Of a stretch of DNA of 64,000 nucleotides, positions 51,601-60,153 are shown piece by piece; within the stretch, counting starts at the first letter, position 1; every line of letters starts with the position of its first letter. The notes under the pieces were generated by a model, which saw nothing but the letters and a program-made list of their open reading frames with translations, searched no databases and was not told where the DNA came from. Source of the stretch: Gammaproteobacteria bacterium (GTDB taxonomy: Bacteria; Pseudomonadota; Gammaproteobacteria; Competibacterales; Competibacteraceae); NCBI GenBank assembly GCA_024235035.1, contig JACKNE010000008.1, forward strand, positions 186,001 through 250,000, given 5' to 3'. Both the position numbers and the translations under genes were made by a program.

Positions 51601-52661
51601 CCATCAAACTCTCGGATGTTAGAAATTGACTCTGGTTGATCGTAGTCAGCGTCGGCAATGGCATGAGCTTGCGCTGTATAACAACTGATGCGCCGCGCAA
51701 AGTCGTGGGTCAATAGCAAAGAAATTACAATGACTAGCATCAAAGCGATCGTCGCGCCAGCTCCTACCACCCATAATGCGGATAAAAACGACTGAAATGC
51801 CTGCATACGCGGTTGCGCAACTAACACGATCCAGCTGAGTTGCGAAATGCTGACGGGAGTGCCGATGAATATCTGGCTATTCAACGCAAAGCTATGAGTT
51901 GCAAAGCGCCCCTGCAGGGCATCGCGGACGATGGGCAGATGGCTGAAGTTGATTTGTTGACCGCTCAGAGCGCCTTGGGAATGCGCAATAATCTGGCCCT
52001 GGCGGTCCAGAACCATGGTCAATATTCCTAACTGGTCGGGTAGACGATCCATGAATTCGGAGAGTTGGTCGATGGCGATCTCCCCCATCAGCGTCCGCTC
52101 ACCCATCGGGATCGCTAAGGTCACCGCAAGCCGGCCAGTGACAATAGACAGGAAGGTCTCCGACCACACACTCTCGTTTTGCTCCTGCGCCTCACGCAGG
52201 ACATCCCACCTGGAAAGATCGAGCCCAAGTAAATCATCGCGTCGGGCACGCTGCGCTTGGGGCAAGCCAACGGCGTATACCAAGTCATTGGAATCGGTGA
52301 TATAAATCGCCGAAAATACATCGCCTGTTCCGGCGTGCGCGTCCAGTGAACCAAGCCAGAAAGGTACTGGCTGATGGCTCTGGTTGCGGATATCCTCGGC
52401 GATGGCTTGTAGCTCGCGCCCTGCCCCAAGCAAATGGACCTCAATCTGGCCAGCAATGGCGCGGGCTAGTATCTGGTGACTGATTTCAAGATCCGCGCGC
52501 AGCTGTGGCAGCAATATCACCAGGATCAGTGCAGCGACTACGACCAGCGGCAACATTCCGGCTAACGCGATCCTCAGCGCCAGCCATAGCCAAAGCGGTT
52601 GAGCGGATGACACGCTTTTACTGAGTCGCCACGAACTGACCATCGCGCACGACCGCGACAA
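48678..52661 (-). CDS. membrane sensor histidine kinase with Cache, GAF and PAS domains
   Basis: A 1327-residue kinase. Order: TM1 at about 25-50, a Cache-like periplasmic sensor at about 55-290, TM2 at about 293-320 (FLSALWVVGAGATIALMLVIVISLLL), HAMP, PAS at about 375-495, GAF at about 510-660 (GGYRMAWVGYAEHDKFKTV, CALPLTFDDQIFGALGIYSS), three more PAS/PAC modules to about 1040, HisKA with AHELNTPLGNTRTVA and HATPase_c with GGSGLGLYI. The C-terminal kinase core is close to that of the 45035 kinase. The start is uncertain: the frame is open to 52661, overlapping the binding-protein remnant; a GTG at 52613 just after that remnant's stop is an alternative. It precedes ercA by 33 bases. Confidence 0.88.
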   Translation of the reverse strand: MSRSCAMVSSWRLSKSVSSAQPLWLWLALRIALAGMLPLVVVAALILVILLPQLRADLEISHQILARAIAGQIEVHLLGAGRELQAIAEDIRNQSHQPVPFWLGSLDAHAGTGDVFSAIYITDSNDLVYAVGLPQAQRARRDDLLGLDLSRWDVLREAQEQNESVWSETFLSIVTGRLAVTLAIPMGERTLMGEIAIDQLSEFMDRLPDQLGILTMVLDRQGQIIAHSQGALSGQQINFSHLPIVRDALQGRFATHSFALNSQIFIGTPVSISQLSWIVLVAQPRMQAFQSFLSALWVVGAGATIALMLVIVISLLLTHDFARRISCYTAQAHAIADADYDQPESISNIREFDGLASALERMSLAISQRERDLTISETRFRDLSTLASDWFWEQDAQFRFRFFSEGVMTSALESLGVGYAELLGKTRWELPISFTPEQWAAHRALLEAHQPFRDLEYRVCPESGVDRWFSISGQPLFDDSGCFLGYRGTGRDITERKQAEETLRRANRQLRMLSDCNQALIRITDEIELLITICTIVVQAGGYRMAWVGYAEHDKFKTVRPVAHAGFESGYLKSIKVSWADTERGRGPIGTAIRTGHHCLIQSITHSRLASQRGYAAVCALPLTFDDQIFGALGIYSSAPDAFDVEEIALLRELASDLAFGIAMLRTRAERERAEKALQLAQLSILRSADAMFWVRSDGYFINVNEQACHTLGYTHDELLTMAVWDIDPDFTSERWSPHWERTRHLKKRRFETRHQRKDGVIFPVEVTANHVEYEGQEYDFAFVRDITERKRTEEALSENERKYRELVENANSIILRWNPQGEITFMNEYGLKFFGYSEAELFGRLVKETIVPPDESTGRDLRPLMDEICHHPERFKYNINENIRRDGERVWIAWTNKAVLDERSQVVEVFSVGSDITDRKRAEEALRESEERFAKAFRANPASMVISVIETGCFIDVNEQWLMMLGYTREETIGHTSTELGIWADSGSRQQMIAQLRRDGFFREAPIRFRTKTGDILDVLWSAETIRFGDQEVMLSLIYDITERKRVEEELQRHREHLEELVTERTAELHQAMDQLVQSEKLAALGQLVAGVAHELNTPLGNTRTVASTLAEHLRVFAAAIESGALRRSQVDSFLSRGQEAVDLLERNTARAADLIEHFKQVAVDQTSMRRRRFNLRQTIEEMLVTLRPQFKHTAHRVELDIAPELELDSYPGPLEQVIANLVGNSLTHGFVGMETGIIRMHAAALGPAQVVLRYTDDGLGIPPTILNHIFEPFFTTRLGQGGSGLGLYIVYNLVTSVLGGAVKVESLPGQGAGFTFVLPRDAPVR

Positions 52662-52905
52662 AGAGACCTCGTTTCATGTCTCCGAATTCGTTAAAAATAA
52701 TCGGCTCTTGGACACCTTCGAAGTGGCGCATGGTCAACACAGTTTCCTTGACACCTTGCTGGCCCTGGCGCCGGGCGAGTGCATCCAGGACCACATTAGC
52801 GGCATCGCACGCGATAACGCTACTGAAAGGATGATGATTGCCCAAGCCCAGATCCGTGCGCCTGTCCGCTGAAGAGAGGATTTTTCGTTCAAGTTCGAAT
52901 TCCAA
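52618..52905 (-). pseudogene. truncated branched-chain amino-acid-type periplasmic binding protein
   Basis: An open frame of 95 codons, preceded directly by an in-frame TAA. From about residue 25 it matches the C-terminal end of Peripla_BP_6/LivJ-like proteins: FSSVIACDAANVVLDALARRQ followed by GVQEPIIFNEFGDMKRGLFVAVVRDGQFV. All of the N-terminal lobe and the signal peptide are missing, so it is a remnant. It overlaps the longest frame of the kinase at 48678, suggesting that a binding-protein gene once stood upstream of, and coupled to, the kinase, as at 31992. The next 127 bases hold no gene. Confidence 0.72.
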
Positions 52906-53032
52906 TTAAGATGCTCTTAAGTCACCGCATCTATAGTGGTGCTTTTTATCACTGTAGTACGCATGACGGGTCATCTGAAAATTTTGGACGCGTCCCCCCC
53001 AGGTTTTGGTTGAAACCCAAATAGAAATGCGC

Positions 53033-56000
53033 CTATCGACCATATCCGCCGCCACCTGGCGTTTCGATGACGAAGAGATCTCCTGCCTGCATGGTGACTT
53101 GCGCGGTACCCGGCAACGCTTCAAGCACACCATCGATCCGTTGCACTGTGTTGCGCCCCACTTGTCCCGGCTCGCCGCCATGCAGCCCATAGGGCGCGAT
53201 CCGCCGATGGTTGGAGAGTATGGCGGCAGTCATCGGCTCCAGGAAACGCATTCGTCGAATCACGCCATCACCGCCGCGCCAACGACCGGCGCCGCCACTG
53301 TGCTCTCGAATGCGGAAGACTTCCAAACGCACGGGAAACCGCCACTCCAGCACTTCCGGATCGGTTAGCCGGGAGTTAGTCATATGGGTCTGCACCGCCG
53401 AAGCACCGGCAAAGCCCGGCCCAGCGCCGGCGCCGCCGCAGAGCGTTTCGTAATACTGGTAGCGGTCATTGCCGAACGTGAAATTGTTCATCGTTCCCTG
53501 AGCGGCGGCCATGACCCCCAATGCTCCGTACAGCGTGTCCACGATGCACTGCGAAGTTTCGACATTGCCGGCGACCACAGCGGCTGGCCACCGAGGATCG
53601 AGCAGCGAGCCTTCCGGGATGATCAGCTCCAGCGGACGCAGGCAGCCAGCATTCAAGGGAATCTCGTCATCCACCAAAGTGCGGAACACATACAACACCG
53701 CCGCCACACATACGGCGCGAGGGGCATTGAAATTGCTGGTCTGTTGTGGCGAGGTGCCGCTGAAATCGATCCGGGCCGAGCGCTGTTCCCGGTTCAGGAT
53801 GATGGCGACCCGAATCACCGCACCGTTGTCCATCTCGCAGGCGAACGTACCGTCCTGCAAGTGATCCAGTGCCCGGCGTACCTGCTCGGCGGCATGGTCC
53901 TGGATGTGGTCCATATAGGCCCACACCGTGTCCAATCCGAAATGCGCCGCCATGCGCCGTAGCTCCTGAGCGCCTTTCTCATTGGCGGCGATCTGCGCTT
54001 GTAAGTCAGCCAGATTCTGTTGAGGATTGCGCGCCGGCCATGGTTCAGCGGTCAGGCGCTCCAAGAGCTCCTGCTCGCGGAAGCGACCGCTGCTGACCAG
54101 GAGAAAATTGTTCAGTAATACACCTTCCTGGTCGATGGTCACGCTATCGGGCGGCATCGAGCCGGGCGTGATGCCGCCAATATCAGCATGATGGCCACGC
54201 GAGGCGACGTAGAACCACAGCTCCCGTCCGGCTTCGTCGAATACCGGGGTAATCACGGTGATATCCGGTAGATGCGTTCCACCGTGGTAGGGTGCGTTGC
54301 TGGCGTACACGTCACCGGATTGGAAGCGACCTTCGTTAGCCTGAATAACCGCTCGCACCGCTTCGCCCATCGAACCCAGATGCACGGGAATATGTGGAGC
54401 GTTGGCGATCAGTTGCCCATTTCGGTCGAACAGCGCACAGGAGAAGTCCAGCCGCTCCTTGATGTTTACCGAATGCGCGGTATTCGCCAGCGTCACGCCC
54501 ATTTGCTCTGCAATCGCCATGAACAGATTGTTAAACACTTCCAATAGAATCGGATCAACTGCGGTACCCACGGCGACCCGTGGTGAGCGTGGTTGGCGTC
54601 GCGTCAGCACCAAATCGTGGCGCACCGTCACCTCAGCCTGCCAACCCGGTTCGATCACGGTAGTAGCGCCGGATTCGCCGAGAATCGCTGGGCCGAGAAT
54701 ATGGTTGCCCGGCTGGAGATCGGTGCGCCGGTAAAGAGGCGCTGGCATGTCGGTGCCGGCGCTGTGCAGCGAAACTGTGGCGGCAGGTCGCAACGCAGAT
54801 GATTGGATTCCCTCTTGCCCTGCCAGCGGAGACGCCGCCTCAGCGCTGGAGTGCTTGGCGTCAAAACCACCCCCAATCACTTCGACCGATACCACTTCGA
54901 CCATCAATCCCTTGTCGGGCATGACAAAACCAAAGCGCTGACGGTGAGCGGCTTCGAAACGGGCTTGTAATTCGCACCTATCGCCAGCAGCGACGCTCAG
55001 AGCCGTATCGCTGCCCATATAGCGTAGGCGAACGCTACGGATCGTGCGTATCTGCTCGGTGGGAATCTCTTGCGCCTGCATCTCTGCTTGCCCGTCCTGC
55101 TCCAGTTCTGCGAACATTGGTTCGAGCAGCCGTGCCAAATCCACCGTCAGCGGCGCTTCCAACGCCCGTTCCTTCAGCAACCGAACGTCGGCCAGACCCA
55201 TGCCGTAGGCAGACAGGACCCCGGCGAAGGGATGAATGAAAATCGCCGGCATTCCCAGCGCATCCGCCACTGCGCAAGCATGTTGCCCACCTGCGCCGCC
55301 GAAACAGCAGAGCGTGTATTCGGTGACATCGTAGCCGCGTTGGGTGGAAATCTGCTTGATGGCATTCGCCATATTTTCGACAGCGATGTGCAGAAAGCCC
55401 TCGGCCAGTTCCGCCGGGGTATAGGTTTTGCCAGTAGCGCTATGCACTTCGGCGACAAGCACGGCGAATTGGCGGACGACTTCCTCTCGATCCAGCGGCT
55501 GGTTCTGATCGGGACCGAAGACGTGAGGAAAGAACTCAGGCTGAATTCGGCCCAGCAGCACGTTGCAATCGGTTACGGTCAGTGGCCCGCCACGTCGGTA
55601 ACTCGCTGGCCCCGGATCAGCGCCTGCCGATTCCGGCCCAACCCGTAGTCGGGCGCCATCGAAGCGGCAGATCGAACCACCGCCAGCGGCGACCGTATGA
55701 ATATGCAACATCGGCGCGCGCAGGCGCACACCGGCGACTAGCGTTTCAAACGCGCGTTCGTATTCGCCGGCGTAATGGGCGACATCGGTGGAGGTGCCGC
55801 CCATGTCGAAGGTGATGATCCGCGCGAAACCCGCTTGGGCGGCGGTGCGCGCCGCGCCGACGATGCCGCCAGCGGGACCGGACAGGACGCTGTCCTTGCC
55901 GTGGAAACAATGGGCGTCAGTCAACCCACCGTGGGACTGCATGAACAGTAATCGAGCATGGCCCAATTCGCCGGCGACCCGGTCTACATAGCGGCGTAGG

Positions 56001-56656
56001 ATCGGTGACAGGTAGGCATCGACGACCGTGGTGTCGCCACGTCCGACCAGTTTCATCAAGGGACTGACTGCATGCGACACGGAGATTTGCGTGAACCCGA
56101 TTTCATGAGCGAGCGCGGCGGCCTGTTCCTCATGGGCGGGATAACGGTAGCCGTGTAGAAAAACGATAGCGACGGCGCGGATACCCGCTTGATAGGCGGC
56201 GACCAATGGCTCACGAACGCTGACGGGATCGAGAGGAACGACGAGGTCGCCTTGAGCCGAAATTCGCTCTCTGACCTCTGCCACTTGCTCGTACAGCCGT
56301 TCCGGCAATACGATTTGCCGAGCGAACAGCTTAGGCCGACTCTGATAACCGATGCGCAGTGCATCCCGAAATCCTGCCGTGATCAAGAGCAAGGTGCGGT
56401 CACCCTTGCGTTCCAGCAGCGCATTGGTAGCGACCGTGGTGCCCATCTTCACCACTGCGATCCGGTCGGCGGGAATCGGCTGATCGGCAACGATATTCAG
56501 CAGATCGCGGATGCCTTGCAGAGCGGCGTCGGGGTAGTGTTCTGGGTTATCCGACAGCAGTTTGTGCGTCACCAGTCGGCCATCGGGGCGGCGGGCGACC
56601 AGGTCGGTGAAGGTGCCACCCCGATCGATCCAGAAGTGCCAGCGCGAGTCGGACAT
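53033..56656 (-). CDS. fused hydantoinase A/B, 5-oxoprolinase-type
   Basis: A 1207-residue protein. The first about 690 residues are HyuA-like: HFWIDRGGTFTDLVARRPDG (actin-like ATPase phosphate motif), MGTTVATNALLERKGDR, FDMGGTSTDVAHYAGE and FGGAGGQHACAVADALG. The remainder is HyuB-like: VDPILLEVFNNLFMAIAEQMGVTLANTAHSVNIKERLDFSCALFD and a C-terminal GGAGRWRGGDGVIRRM and GDLFVIETPGGGGYG. The fusion is the arrangement of ATP-dependent 5-oxoprolinase, which opens 5-oxoproline to glutamate, though hydantoin or other substrates cannot be excluded. ATG 56656 is the family start; a GTG lies 4 codons upstream. It is a single gene, divergent from the Rpn-type nuclease. Confidence 0.9.
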   Translation of the reverse strand: MSDSRWHFWIDRGGTFTDLVARRPDGRLVTHKLLSDNPEHYPDAALQGIRDLLNIVADQPIPADRIAVVKMGTTVATNALLERKGDRTLLLITAGFRDALRIGYQSRPKLFARQIVLPERLYEQVAEVRERISAQGDLVVPLDPVSVREPLVAAYQAGIRAVAIVFLHGYRYPAHEEQAAALAHEIGFTQISVSHAVSPLMKLVGRGDTTVVDAYLSPILRRYVDRVAGELGHARLLFMQSHGGLTDAHCFHGKDSVLSGPAGGIVGAARTAAQAGFARIITFDMGGTSTDVAHYAGEYERAFETLVAGVRLRAPMLHIHTVAAGGGSICRFDGARLRVGPESAGADPGPASYRRGGPLTVTDCNVLLGRIQPEFFPHVFGPDQNQPLDREEVVRQFAVLVAEVHSATGKTYTPAELAEGFLHIAVENMANAIKQISTQRGYDVTEYTLCCFGGAGGQHACAVADALGMPAIFIHPFAGVLSAYGMGLADVRLLKERALEAPLTVDLARLLEPMFAELEQDGQAEMQAQEIPTEQIRTIRSVRLRYMGSDTALSVAAGDRCELQARFEAAHRQRFGFVMPDKGLMVEVVSVEVIGGGFDAKHSSAEAASPLAGQEGIQSSALRPAATVSLHSAGTDMPAPLYRRTDLQPGNHILGPAILGESGATTVIEPGWQAEVTVRHDLVLTRRQPRSPRVAVGTAVDPILLEVFNNLFMAIAEQMGVTLANTAHSVNIKERLDFSCALFDRNGQLIANAPHIPVHLGSMGEAVRAVIQANEGRFQSGDVYASNAPYHGGTHLPDITVITPVFDEAGRELWFYVASRGHHADIGGITPGSMPPDSVTIDQEGVLLNNFLLVSSGRFREQELLERLTAEPWPARNPQQNLADLQAQIAANEKGAQELRRMAAHFGLDTVWAYMDHIQDHAAEQVRRALDHLQDGTFACEMDNGAVIRVAIILNREQRSARIDFSGTSPQQTSNFNAPRAVCVAAVLYVFRTLVDDEIPLNAGCLRPLELIIPEGSLLDPRWPAAVVAGNVETSQCIVDTLYGALGVMAAAQGTMNNFTFGNDRYQYYETLCGGAGAGPGFAGASAVQTHMTNSRLTDPEVLEWRFPVRLEVFRIREHSGGAGRWRGGDGVIRRMRFLEPMTAAILSNHRRIAPYGLHGGEPGQVGRNTVQRIDGVLEALPGTAQVTMQAGDLFVIETPGGGGYGR

Positions 56657-56798
56657 GGTGAAATACACTCTAATGTCAGTTTAAAGGGATAGAACTTAAT
56701 CTATTCTCGACATCGTAAGAGAATTGTCGAGCACCACCTTTGCTGACAACCAGTACCCAATTATCAGCACAGTCAATTGGAGCGATAGAAACTTAAAC

Positions 56799-57818
56799 AT
56801 GGCCGAATGGGATAGTGGTTACAAGCTGCTGTTTTCTCATCCAGAGTTGGTCGAGGATCTGCTGCGCGGCTTTGTACCGGAACCGTGGGTGGCGGATGTG
56901 GATTTCGCTACACTGACACCGGTGAAAGGGAGTTATGTCAGCGATGGATTGCGCGAACGGCATGACGATGTGGTGTGGAAAGTCCAGTTGCGGGAGCAAT
57001 GGCTGTATGTCTATGTAGTGATTGAATTTCAGTCGGAGCCAGACCCGTTCATGGCATTGCGGTTGTTGGTTTATGTGGGGCTACTGTATCAGGATTTACT
57101 GCGACGGAAGGAATTACCGGCGGATGGGTGGTTGCCGCCAGTGTTACCGATGGTGTTGTATCACGGGACCGCGCCGTGGACCGGAGCCGTCGAATTTCGT
57201 GATCTTTTGACACCTGCCCCACCGGGTCTGGAACGCTATCAGCCTCAATTTCGATACTTATTGTTGGATGAAGCGCGTTATCCCGAAACGGCGCTAGCAG
57301 GGATACAGAATCTGGCAGCGGCGCTGTTCCGGTTGGATCGAAGCCGTCATTATGACGAATTGCAGGCGGTGGTAGAAGATCTGCTGGCCTGGCTGGCCAC
57401 ACCTGAACAGCAGTCGTTACGGCGGGCATTTGGCGTTTGGTTGCGGCGGGTGTTTCTACGGCGACGGTTGCCGGGCGTAATGATCCCTGAGATTGATGAT
57501 TTACGCGAGGTAAAAGCGATGTTAGCAGAACGATGGGAACAGTGGACACGAGAATGGGAACAACAAGGCTTGCAACAAGGCTTGCAACAAGGCTTGCAAC
57601 AAGGCTTGCAACAAGGCTTGCAACAAGGCTTGCAACAAGGCTTGCAACAAGGCTTGCAGCAGGGGGAAGCACGACTGCTGCTTAAGCTGCTGCGCCAGCG
57701 TTTCGGTGAGTTACCACCTTGGGTCATGGAACGCTTGGAAGCGGCGGAAACCGCTCAGTTGGAGGCTTGGGTGGACAAAATCTTTAACGCAGCCAGTGTG
57801 GAAGAATTACTGAAATGA
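56799..57818 (+). CDS. Rpn-family PD-(D/E)XK nuclease/transposase-like protein
   Basis: A 339-residue protein starting MAEWDSGYKLLFSHPELVEDLLRGF, the typical beginning of the Rpn/YhgA-like recombination-promoting nuclease group. The nuclease core has RHDDVVWKVQL and YVYVVIEFQSEPDPFMALRLLVYVGLLYQDLLRR (D...E-x-Q-type site). A helical region follows, then a perfect QQGL tandem repeat and the conserved end LLKLLRQRFGELPPWVMERLEAAETAQLEAWVDKIFNAASVEELL. ATG 56799 is preferred over an upstream start at 56724, which lacks family similarity. It borders the insertion-sequence cluster and may itself be mobile-element cargo. Confidence 0.88.
   Translation: MAEWDSGYKLLFSHPELVEDLLRGFVPEPWVADVDFATLTPVKGSYVSDGLRERHDDVVWKVQLREQWLYVYVVIEFQSEPDPFMALRLLVYVGLLYQDLLRRKELPADGWLPPVLPMVLYHGTAPWTGAVEFRDLLTPAPPGLERYQPQFRYLLLDEARYPETALAGIQNLAAALFRLDRSRHYDELQAVVEDLLAWLATPEQQSLRRAFGVWLRRVFLRRRLPGVMIPEIDDLREVKAMLAERWEQWTREWEQQGLQQGLQQGLQQGLQQGLQQGLQQGLQQGLQQGEARLLLKLLRQRFGELPPWVMERLEAAETAQLEAWVDKIFNAASVEELLK
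57561..57665 (+). repeat. 12-bp coding tandem repeat (QQGL)n
   Basis: Eight consecutive identical copies of CAACAAGGCTTG run from 57561 to 57656, followed by a diverged partial copy (CAGCAGGGG). Each encodes Gln-Gln-Gly-Leu within the C-terminal half of the Rpn-like nuclease. The identity of the copies at DNA level, including the third codon positions, points to recent slippage rather than selection on a peptide. The length is a multiple of three, so unit gain or loss keeps the frame. Confidence 0.95.
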
Positions 57819-57891
57819 ACGACCCGGTAGTAAGGTCATGAAGAGTTAAATGACCCCCGGCTAAGCCGCACTGCCATTAAGTTAAGAAAAA

Positions 57892-59136
57892 TTGTTGAGA
57901 CCAAGGATACTTAATATTTTTTCGCGGTTGAGGTTGAGATGGATAAAAAAGCAAGCTGTAGAAATGAGCCGCCGACTGATTCGCGATGAAGACTTTAAGG
58001 ATTGCCACCGTAGCACGCAGCAGGCGTTTACCCGGATACGTGCGCTGCTCTTTGCGAAGGTGTTGATCTTGATTCTGAGAAAGGGGGTCAAGTCGTTGCA
58101 GAATCGGGTGAGTGAAGTGTTCAGGGGACTGGGAATCGATTCCGTCACGGCGAGCGCCTTTTCGCAGGCGTGTTATAAGCTCCGGCATGAGGCGTTCATT
58201 GAATTGAACCGGGAGGCGATCGTCACCACGCTGTAGACGGATCAGGATTATCGAACCTTCTGGGGCTTTCGGCTGTTGGCGGTGGATGGTTCGCAGATCC
58301 GTCTGCCCGACACCGAGGCCGTCCGTGAGACCTTCGGAACGCAACGCTATACGAAGGGCAAAACCGATGCGATGGAGGGAGAGCATCCCTATGCCTTGGC
58401 TTCGGTTCTTTACGATGTGCTTAACCGCGTTGCCCTGGACGCGACCCTCGCTCGAACCGATGCCTATGAGGTGGACGTGTGCATCGATCATTTGGTGCAT
58501 ACCCGAGCGGGGAATTTGTTGGTGATGGATCGAAATGACCCGTCCTACCGGATGTTGGCGGAACTCCATCGACGGGAGCGGGACTTTGTCATTCGTTGCT
58601 CCAAGGGCTCGTTCGCACCGGTACGCCGGATGCTGGGTGGGGCGGGTGCCGAGAGCCAGATCGTAACCCTCCATCCGTGTGCGCAGCAGGTGGTGGACCT
58701 GCGTCAACGCGCCTTGCCCCTGGCGCTGACAGTCCGCTTCGTCCGTGTTCGTTTGAAGACTGGTGAATGGGAAGTCCTGATCACCTCCTTGCTGGACGAA
58801 ACGTGCTATCCAGCCCACGAATTTGGCGCGCTGTATCGTTGGCACTGGGGTGTAGAAACCTTCTATGGCCTGCTCAAAACGCGCCTGAATCTGGAGAATT
58901 TTAGCGGCACTCAACCCGAAGCGGTCAAACAGGATTTCTTCGCGACTGTCTACCTTTGTGATCTGGAATTGCGACTGACCCAAACAGCACAGGCGCATCT
59001 CGATGCCAAAAACACGCGCTATACCCAGAAGGTAAGCCGGGCCGTTTCCTTCAACACGATCAAAAACCAGGCACTGGCGTTACTGATGAACGAGACCAAC
59101 ACCGAGTCGTTATTAGCGCCTGTTCACAAAGCATGA
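57892..59136 (+). pseudogene. IS4-family transposase with internal stop and replaced 3' end
   Basis: A single frame holds the transposase in two pieces separated by an in-frame TAG at 58234-58236. The first piece contains FKDCHRSTQQAFTRIRALLFAKVLILILRKGVKSLQNRVSEVF and SFSQACYKLRHEAFIELN-like text; the second starts DYRTFWGFRLLAVDGSQIRLPDT (first catalytic Asp) and carries YRWHWGVETFYGLLKTRLNLENFSG (YREK-type Glu region). From 59116 onward the coding sequence (APVHKA) is the end of the neighbouring IS5-type element, so the native C-terminus has been lost. Likely start near ATG 57964. Terminal inverted repeats of this element were not identified. Confidence 0.85.
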
Positions 59137-59963
59137 GGATTTGAGCTATATCCGTCGTTACATTCAATTTTTGGAGGGAATAGCATGGGATATGGAACGG
59201 ACATCAGCGACGAGGAATGGGTGATTTTGGCTCCTTTTCTGGAGCCGAAGCAAAAGGGGCGTCCACGCAAGCATTCTTTAAGGCGCATGGTCGATGCGAT
59301 CCGGTATATGCAGCGAACGGGATGCCAATGGCGTTTATTGCCAAAAGATTTTCCGCCGTGGCGAAGCGTTTATGTGACTTTCTGGCGTTGGCGAAACAGC
59401 AGGTTATGGGAAAAGATCCTGCATGAGTTGCGCAAGCGAGTGCGTGTCAAGGCAGGGCGCAACTCCGATCCGACGCTTGGCATTATCGACAGCTAGTCGG
59501 TAAAGACGGTGCAAAAAGGGGGCAGCGCGGCTATGACGGAGGTAAGAAGACGAAAGGGCGCAAACGCCATATCGCTGTGGATGTCATGGGGAATGTCTTG
59601 GCGGTTGCCGTTCATTCAGCGGGCATTTCCGAGAGCCGCGGCGCTCATCTCGTGCTAATCCGTCTGTTTGTTGCCTTGCCTCACCTCCTCAAAATCCTTG
59701 TCGATGGCGGCTACAAACAAGGTGTCATCGACTGGAGCAAGGCTATGTTCGGCTATGTTCTGGAAGTCGTCAAGCGCCCAGAACTCCACAAGTTCAAAGT
59801 CTTACCCAAACGTTGGATCGTCGAACGAACCTTCGGTTGGTTCAACGGGTACCGCCGTCTATCCAAAGACTATGAGCACAACCCTAAAACCTCCGAAACT
59901 ATGATCTACTTCCTGGCCTCAAACCTCATCCTCAAGCGCTTAGCAACTTTGTGAACAGGCTCT
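59116..59963 (+). mobile_element. IS5/IS427-type insertion sequence
   Basis: Terminal inverted repeats are visible: GCCTGTTCACAAAG at 59118-59131 and its exact complement CTTTGTGAACAGGC at 59948-59961, one mismatch further out allowing 16-bp ends. The interior carries a two-frame DDE transposase. The left end lies inside the IS4-family transposase frame, while the right flank does not resume that gene, and no convincing target duplication is seen, so a deletion has probably removed adjacent DNA. Confidence 0.8.
59185..59954 (+). pseudogene. IS5-family transposase, two frames, internal stop
   Basis: The first frame (59185-59496) encodes GYGTDISDEEWVILAPFLEP...GRPRKHSLRRMVDAIRYMQRTGCQWRLLPKDFPPW and ends IIDS, then a TAG at 59494-59496 where relatives read Q (IIDSQSVKT). 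The same frame continues after the stop as SVKTVQKGG. At an A5G5 run (59513-59522) a -1 shift gives GQRGYDGGKKTKGRKRHIAVDVMGN, continuing to LATL at 59954. Programmed -1 shifting is normal for the IS427 group, but the TAG in front of it is not, so this copy is probably inactive. ATG 59185 is preceded by GGAGGG. Confidence 0.85.
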
Positions 59964-60038
59964 CAGTGAGATGAAATTTAATGGATGCTGCTGGAGGGCT
60001 CCTTAATGGATCATAATTGCATGTGATGTTAATTTAAT

Positions 60039-60153
60039 TAGGAGTTACGCAGTTGAAAGTTAACTTGCGGATTTAAAAAGAAATATAATCGCGTACCGAC
60101 CAGATACAACCCGAGAAAAATCAGTCGCTTATAGTTCAACTGCGTAACTCCTA
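60039..60153. repeat. MITE-like element, 115 bp
   Basis: Perfect 19-bp terminal inverted repeats: TAGGAGTTACGCAGTTGAA at 60039-60057 and its complement at 60135-60153. The element is flanked on both sides by TTAAT (60034-60038 and 60154-60158), a possible 5-bp target duplication; if the outer TA is counted as target instead, it would fit an IS630/mariner-type TA site. No coding capacity. The interior is AT-rich. Confidence 0.8.

Noticed and set aside
52906..53032. Gene or regulatory RNA between the binding-protein remnant and the oxoprolinase
   Set aside because: Only stop-rich sequence with no recognisable structure was seen.
57877..58998. 373-codon minus-strand frame antisense to the IS4 transposase
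   Set aside because: The plus strand has clear transposase motifs throughout; the long antisense frame reflects codon composition.
58234..59496. Two in-frame TAG codons in transposases as evidence for amber recoding or suppression
   Set aside because: Several normal genes in the window end in TAG (the O-ligase, the TPR-protease, the PAS-GGDEF-EAL gene), so TAG works as a stop. Nonsense mutation in inactive IS copies is simpler.
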